Positions 45,904 through 49,688 of a stretch of 49,688 bases of DNA are shown here, piece after piece. The stretch's first letter is position 1. Each line of letters begins with the position of its first letter. This DNA is from Gemmatales bacterium (GTDB taxonomy: Bacteria > Planctomycetota > Planctomycetia > Gemmatales > HRBIN36), in NCBI GenBank assembly GCA_025060195.1, contig JANXCQ010000001.1, positions 78,664-128,351 of the forward strand. The letters are read 5' to 3'. The notes under the pieces were generated by a model. That model searched no databases and was not told where the DNA came from. It worked only from the letters and a program-made list of their open reading frames with translations. The translations under genes and the position numbers were made by a program.

Positions 45904-46585
45904 TTTGATCAACTTAGCTGTCCAGGTATGACTGTTATCGGCGCCTTACTTTCCGCTTACCCTTCCGCATGACCTTCTCGAACGCTTGGTCGCCGAGTGC
46001 GTTCGACCTGGTAGTGATAACCAAGCCAGCAAGAATTCCTCTCGGATTTCCTCTAGTTGCATCTTCGTTAGGAATTGGTGCACATGCCGTGTATCGCGGT
46101 CAGAAAAACTGCCACCAGCGGCGTTAGACATGCACGTTTGGTTATCTGGCAAGCCAAATCTCAAGACTCTTGAGCCGCATTTTGCTCAGGTATGAGAGCT
46201 GTTGCAGTTTTAGGAATAAGCCCAGGGGTTGCGAACAAGGCGCGGGATGGGTTAAGAAAGATGAATTGGCACAACGGGTAAGCGGTGAGATGAGGTCGCC
46301 GAAACGGTGACGGTCGCATTGCACGTTTGCGGTCGTCGGCTATGATTGCACGAGCAACTGAAGCAAAGCCTCATGGCAGGAAGGTAGGCGCCGGATGGCT
46401 CACCTGGTGAAGCTATGCTGCCTCAAGCACACAGAGATTGAATGGGACTAGCGATGTTGCGAGCGGAGTCGTAGATGCTAAGGACGGTGCCGGGCAGGGC
46501 TTGGTTGGAGACTTCGAGCCAGCCCGTCGGATGCCGGGCTAGTGTACAAATTGCTGGAGATTATCGTGGGCAGGGAGGCTGACAG
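45904..46585. other. Non-coding stretch, 682 bp
   Basis: Only short open frames (72 residues or fewer) occur on either strand and none looks like a protein. A 6-bp hairpin AGCCCG/CGGGCT (46521-46526, 46535-46540) lies upstream of the glycosyltransferase. ATTGCACG occurs twice near 46317 and 46345. No known RNA was recognised. Confidence 0.4.
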
Positions 46586-47731
46586 ATGCGCGTGGCCTTA
46601 GTGCATGATTGGCTGCTCGCGTATCGGGGCGGTGAACGCGTCCTGGCAGAGTTGTGTCGCATGTTTCCGCAAGCGGACGTGTTTACGTTGTTTTATCGCC
46701 CTGGTAGCACGCATCCTGTGATCGAACAACGGCCCATCCGCGTGAGCTGGCTCAATCATGCGCCAGGCGTGCAGCGCTACTACCGGTGGTTGCTACCGTT
46801 GTTCCCGTGGGCGGCACGGACGCTGCGTGTCGGAGGCTATGATCTGGTGATTAGTTCTAGCCACGCGGCAGCGAAAGCGGCGGCCATTTCGCCAGGGGCA
46901 GTGCATGTGTGCTACTGCCATACACCGATGCGCTACGTCTGGCATATGCGGCGCGAGTATTTCCCTGAGCCGCGAAAGTGGTGGGAGCATGCGCGGGAAT
47001 GGATACTCGACAGGTTGCAAGCGTGGGACCGACGTTCTGCGTACAACGTAGATTACTTTGTTGCGAATAGTCGGACGGTTCAGCGACGAATTCAGGAATG
47101 TTACGGTCGCACGAGCGAAGTGATCTATCCGCCCGTGGACACAGAGTTTTACCGTCCTGCGGCAGTGCGGCGGCGGGAGTATTATCTGGTAGTGTCGGCT
47201 TTGGTGCCGTATAAGCGGGTGGATTTGGCCGTGCAGGCATGTACGAAGTTGCAGCGTCATCTGTTAGTTATCGGGACGGGGAGCGAGGCTGCGCGACTTC
47301 GGGCATTGGCTGGGCCCACAGTGCGCTTCGCGGGTTGGTTGTCGGACGAATCGGTACGTGAGCATATGCAACGGTGTCGGGCCTTGATTTTTCCCGGCGA
47401 GGAAGATTTCGGTATCGTTCCTGTGGAGGCCCAAGCGTGTGGCGCGCCCGTAATCGCGCTGGGTCGGGGAGGGGCCACCGAGACAGTGATTCCACCGGAA
47501 CACGGTTCGGAACCGACGGGGCTATGGTTTGCTGAGCCGACGGTCGAATCCTTGTGCGACGCTATCCAACGCTTCGAGAAACATCAGCATTGGTTCAATC
47601 CCGCCGTGTGCCGATGCAATGCAGAGCGGTTTAGTAAGACGCGTTTCCGTGAAGAATTCCGAGCCTTTGTGGCCCGTATACTAAATCAGCATGCCTGGGG
47701 CAACTGGCAACTGGGCGTACAGGCGGCGTAA
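46586..47731 (+). CDS. GT4-family glycosyltransferase
   Basis: A 381-residue GT-B enzyme that transfers a sugar, probably mannose-like, in surface polysaccharide or lipid-linked glycan synthesis. The N-terminal domain starts MRVALVHDWLLAYRGGERVL. The donor domain has SALVPYKRVDLAVQA, IGTGSEAARL, FAGWLSDESV, and the E-x7-E-like motif EEDFGIVPVEAQACGAPVIA. No membrane helix is seen. GGGAGG lies 7 nt before the ATG. It stands alone, with non-coding DNA on both sides and no other glycan genes near. Confidence 0.93.
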   Translation: MRVALVHDWLLAYRGGERVLAELCRMFPQADVFTLFYRPGSTHPVIEQRPIRVSWLNHAPGVQRYYRWLLPLFPWAARTLRVGGYDLVISSSHAAAKAAAISPGAVHVCYCHTPMRYVWHMRREYFPEPRKWWEHAREWILDRLQAWDRRSAYNVDYFVANSRTVQRRIQECYGRTSEVIYPPVDTEFYRPAAVRRREYYLVVSALVPYKRVDLAVQACTKLQRHLLVIGTGSEAARLRALAGPTVRFAGWLSDESVREHMQRCRALIFPGEEDFGIVPVEAQACGAPVIALGRGGATETVIPPEHGSEPTGLWFAEPTVESLCDAIQRFEKHQHWFNPAVCRCNAERFSKTRFREEFRAFVARILNQHAWGNWQLGVQAA

Positions 47732-47973
47732 CCGCGGCCAATAAACACAATGCCTGCGTGCAACGGCTAAGTCGAATTTCCGATGACTCGCAAATTTCGT
47801 GTTGATTCTGTCACGTTTTTTATTGCTGGTTCGATTAACAAGTAGAGAAAGTTACTAAGCGCTTAGTTTCGGAAGTGCACATTCCGGGACTCAACTTTCT
47901 TGCGGCGCTCAGATTGTGCGCCTGCGTAACGTCGAGGAGACTACACCAACGAGGGAACGAGGGAGGGAAAGCT

Positions 47974-48438
47974 ATGCTGTGGTTCTGGAAAACACGCTAT
48001 CACAAGATTCGGGCTTTTGGAAGCGACATTGTCGAGAATTACTTGCGGGAGCGGGATATTCGTTACTTCCGCAACGAGCAAGGGCATTATCTGTTTTTCA
48101 TGCCAGCGCACCCGGATTTGCTTCCAAGAGAAGCGATTCACATCATCGTCGCACCGAGAGATAGTTATTTAGCTATGATGGCTATCTTTCCGCCGTCAGT
48201 CGTTTCCTGGCATACAAATCCTGTCGAGTTGGCTAACGAATGGAACAATGAACGAGTATTTCCGCGAGCACATTTCAAACCGGATGTTGGTTACATCATG
48301 GATTGGTTCCATGATTTCACGCGAGGGATTTCGCAAGCTCAGTTCGATAATCACATCGATGCTTTCCTCGCGGTCGTAGCCATGCACGCTCAAGAGCTTT
48401 TCGAGAAATCCCGGCAACATGCAAACGTAGAGGTGTAA
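47974..48438 (+). CDS. Small YbjN-like protein of unknown function
   Basis: A 154-residue soluble protein. The alpha-beta pattern (RYFRNEQGHYLFFM, HIIVAPRDSYLAMMAIFP, then AQFDNHIDAFLAVVAMHAQELFE) recalls the YbjN/type III chaperone-like fold, but I cannot confirm the family. There is no signal peptide, membrane segment or catalytic motif. GGGAGGG lies 6 nt before the ATG at 47974, so 33 in-frame upstream codons are rejected. It lies between the glycosyltransferase and a sulfatase gene on the same strand, with 194 bp to the latter. Confidence 0.65.
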   Translation: MLWFWKTRYHKIRAFGSDIVENYLRERDIRYFRNEQGHYLFFMPAHPDLLPREAIHIIVAPRDSYLAMMAIFPPSVVSWHTNPVELANEWNNERVFPRAHFKPDVGYIMDWFHDFTRGISQAQFDNHIDAFLAVVAMHAQELFEKSRQHANVEV

Positions 48439-48632
48439 GTCCGCTCGTCGCTGATGGTGTAAGACAACACGTTAATGTGCACAATCATCAAACCTTAGTT
48501 CGGACGTGGTTCACCAGCGTTATGGCACGTATTCGAGATTCGCGATGGGGCGTTTGTCTTCTTCGCGAAACCAGTAAACTAAAGTTCACGCCAGCACTGG
48601 CAGAAGCCCCTCAGAAGTAAGGAGTGACTATC

Positions 48633-49688
48633 ATGCACGACTTGGGGAGATGGTTGATGAGCGGCTTGAGGGTTCTGGGAATCTTGGCTTCGTTAGCTGG
48701 TTCATTGACCTGGGCACCAGCGCAGGAGCGATATAACGTTCTTTTCGTCATGGCCGATGATCTGAATAATGCGTTAGGGTGTTATGGACATCCGCTGGTG
48801 AGGTCGCCGAATGTGGACCGCCTGGCCAAGGCGGGTGTGGTGTTCGAGCGGGCTTATTGCCAGTTTCCGCTGTGTAATCCCTCGCGGGCGTCCTTGCTCA
48901 CCGGAATGCGGCCCGATACGACCAAGGTGCTCGATAATACGGTGCACTTTCGCAAGCATCATCCTGAGGTGGTCACCTTGCCGCAATTGTTTCGTAAACA
49001 TGGCTATTGGGTCGGGCGTGTCGGTAAGATTTTCCACTACGGGGTGCCGACGCAGATCGGAACCGATGGTCTGGACGATAAGCCGTCATGGGATCAGGTA
49101 GTGAATCCGATCGGGCGCGATAAGCACGAGGAATCAAAGATTTTTAGTCTCGTGCCAGGACAGTTCGGCGGCGTGTTGAGTTGGCTGGCCGCCGAGGGAA
49201 CCGATGAGGAACAGACCGATGGCATCGGAGCTACGGAAGCCATCAAGTTACTAGAAAAGAATCGCGATCGACCGTTTTTTCTGGCCGTAGGTTTTTATCG
49301 CCCGCATACGCCTTTTGTGGCACCGAGGAAATACTTTGATCTTTATCCGCTGGAGAAAATCAGCCTGCCCTATGTGCCGGCCGATCATCGGAAAAAAGGT
49401 CCGGCCCCGGCATTCGCCAGCGCTCGTCCCGAACAAGATAAGATGACGGACGAATTACGCAAGCAGGCGATTCAGGCCTACTTTGCTTCGATCAGTTTCA
49501 TGGATGCGCAGTTGGGTCGGCTCTTAGACGCGCTCGAGCAGTTGGGGCTGCAGGAGCGGACGATTATTGTGTTTACGAGCGATCATGGATACCATTTGGG
49601 CGAGCACGGTCTATGGCAAAAGATGAGCCTGTTTGAAAACTCGGCCCGGGTACCTTTGATCGTCGCGGTGCCGAGAACAAAGGGAAAC
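48633..49688 (+). CDS. Exported sulfatase (iduronate-2-sulfatase-like), 3' end beyond the window
   Basis: The first 352 codons of a type I sulfatase; the stop lies outside. An N-terminal signal peptide (about 1-30, [20 protein letters not shown]) indicates export. The metal-binding pair Asp42-Asp43 (MADD) and the sulfatase signature CNPSR (81-85) with Cys81, the residue converted to formylglycine, are present. The late metal motif is [11 protein letters not shown] (Asp317-His318). [19 protein letters not shown] and YRPHTPF are typical of the iduronate-2-sulfatase group. It would cleave sulfate esters from polysaccharides. AAGGAG lies 8 nt before the ATG at 48633. No formylglycine-generating enzyme is in the window. 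Sulfatases of this kind are abundant in planctomycetes. Confidence 0.95.
   Translation, partial: MHDLGRWLMSGLRVLGILASLAGSLTWAPAQERYNVLFVMADDLNNALGCYGHPLVRSPNVDRLAKAGVVFERAYCQFPLCNPSRASLLTGMRPDTTKVLDNTVHFRKHHPEVVTLPQLFRKHGYWVGRVGKIFHYGVPTQIGTDGLDDKPSWDQVVNPIGRDKHEESKIFSLVPGQFGGVLSWLAAEGTDEEQTDGIGATEAIKLLEKNRDRPFFLAVGFYRPHTPFVAPRKYFDLYPLEKISLPYVPADHRKKGPAPAFASARPEQDKMTDELRKQAIQAYFASISFMDAQLGRLLDALEQLGLQERTIIVFTSDHGYHLGEHGLWQKMSLFENSARVPLIVAVPRTKGN

Noticed and set aside
45946..46195. Overlapping short open frames on both strands, up to 72 residues
   Set aside because: No SD, no recognisable motif, and the composition looks like chance. A decayed gene cannot be excluded, but nothing supports one.

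Overview
The window is a compact piece of bacterial chromosome with about 36 protein genes and one tRNA gene on both strands. The gene content points to a member of the Planctomycetota, possibly a thermophilic one. The grounds are a secreted iduronate-type sulfatase, an ECF-like sigma factor ending in a His/Cys motif, a VIT-VWA protein under a MerR regulator, long Pro/Thr/Ser-rich exported proteins, and a B12-dependent ribonucleotide reductase. That assignment is an inference from gene families, not a database match. Many genes have a strong purine-rich Shine-Dalgarno (SD) sequence, which decides several starts.

Layout. 1-2034 (-) is the N-terminal 678 codons of a low-complexity exported protein, divergent from a P-type ATPase (2315-5038 +). 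A FAD amine/sarcosine oxidase-like enzyme and a small Rieske ferredoxin follow (5241-6921 +). A leftward set (9978-7086) holds a sigma factor, a coiled-coil membrane protein and a second membrane protein. hisH, hisA and an EF-G-like GTPase run rightward (10095-13700). From 26081 to 13930 most genes run leftward: nucleoside hydrolase, (purN on the opposite strand), isoleucyl-tRNA synthetase, pyruvate kinase, class IV aminotransferase, smpB, a double WaaP-type kinase, an IscA/HesB protein and scpB. The nucleoside hydrolase to tRNA-Ala gap (26082-26419) holds a perfect dyad, a TATAAT box and a compact three-way-junction RNA fold just upstream of tRNA-Ala(CGC).

A MerR regulator and a VIT-VWA protein overlap as an operon (29471-26597 -). 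Rightward come dcd and nrdJ, which together supply deoxynucleotides, then a Tat-exported lactonase. After a leftward 3-methyladenine glycosylase come dapB, a membrane protein, a UPF0173 hydrolase, a Fur-family regulator, der, a membrane-anchored zinc-ribbon protein and a TIM-barrel isomerase, all rightward. A UbiA prenyltransferase (-), an altronate/galactarate dehydratase family enzyme, a GT4 glycosyltransferase, a YbjN-like protein and a sulfatase cut by the right edge complete the window.

Most genes are housekeeping. The points that deserve attention are the structured leader in front of tRNA-Ala, the tandem kinase protein, the sigma/coiled-coil/membrane set, and several enzymes with substitutions at key residues: nucleoside hydrolase, EF-G-like GTPase, P-type ATPase, IleRS and pyruvate kinase. 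I see no CRISPR array, insertion sequence or prophage.
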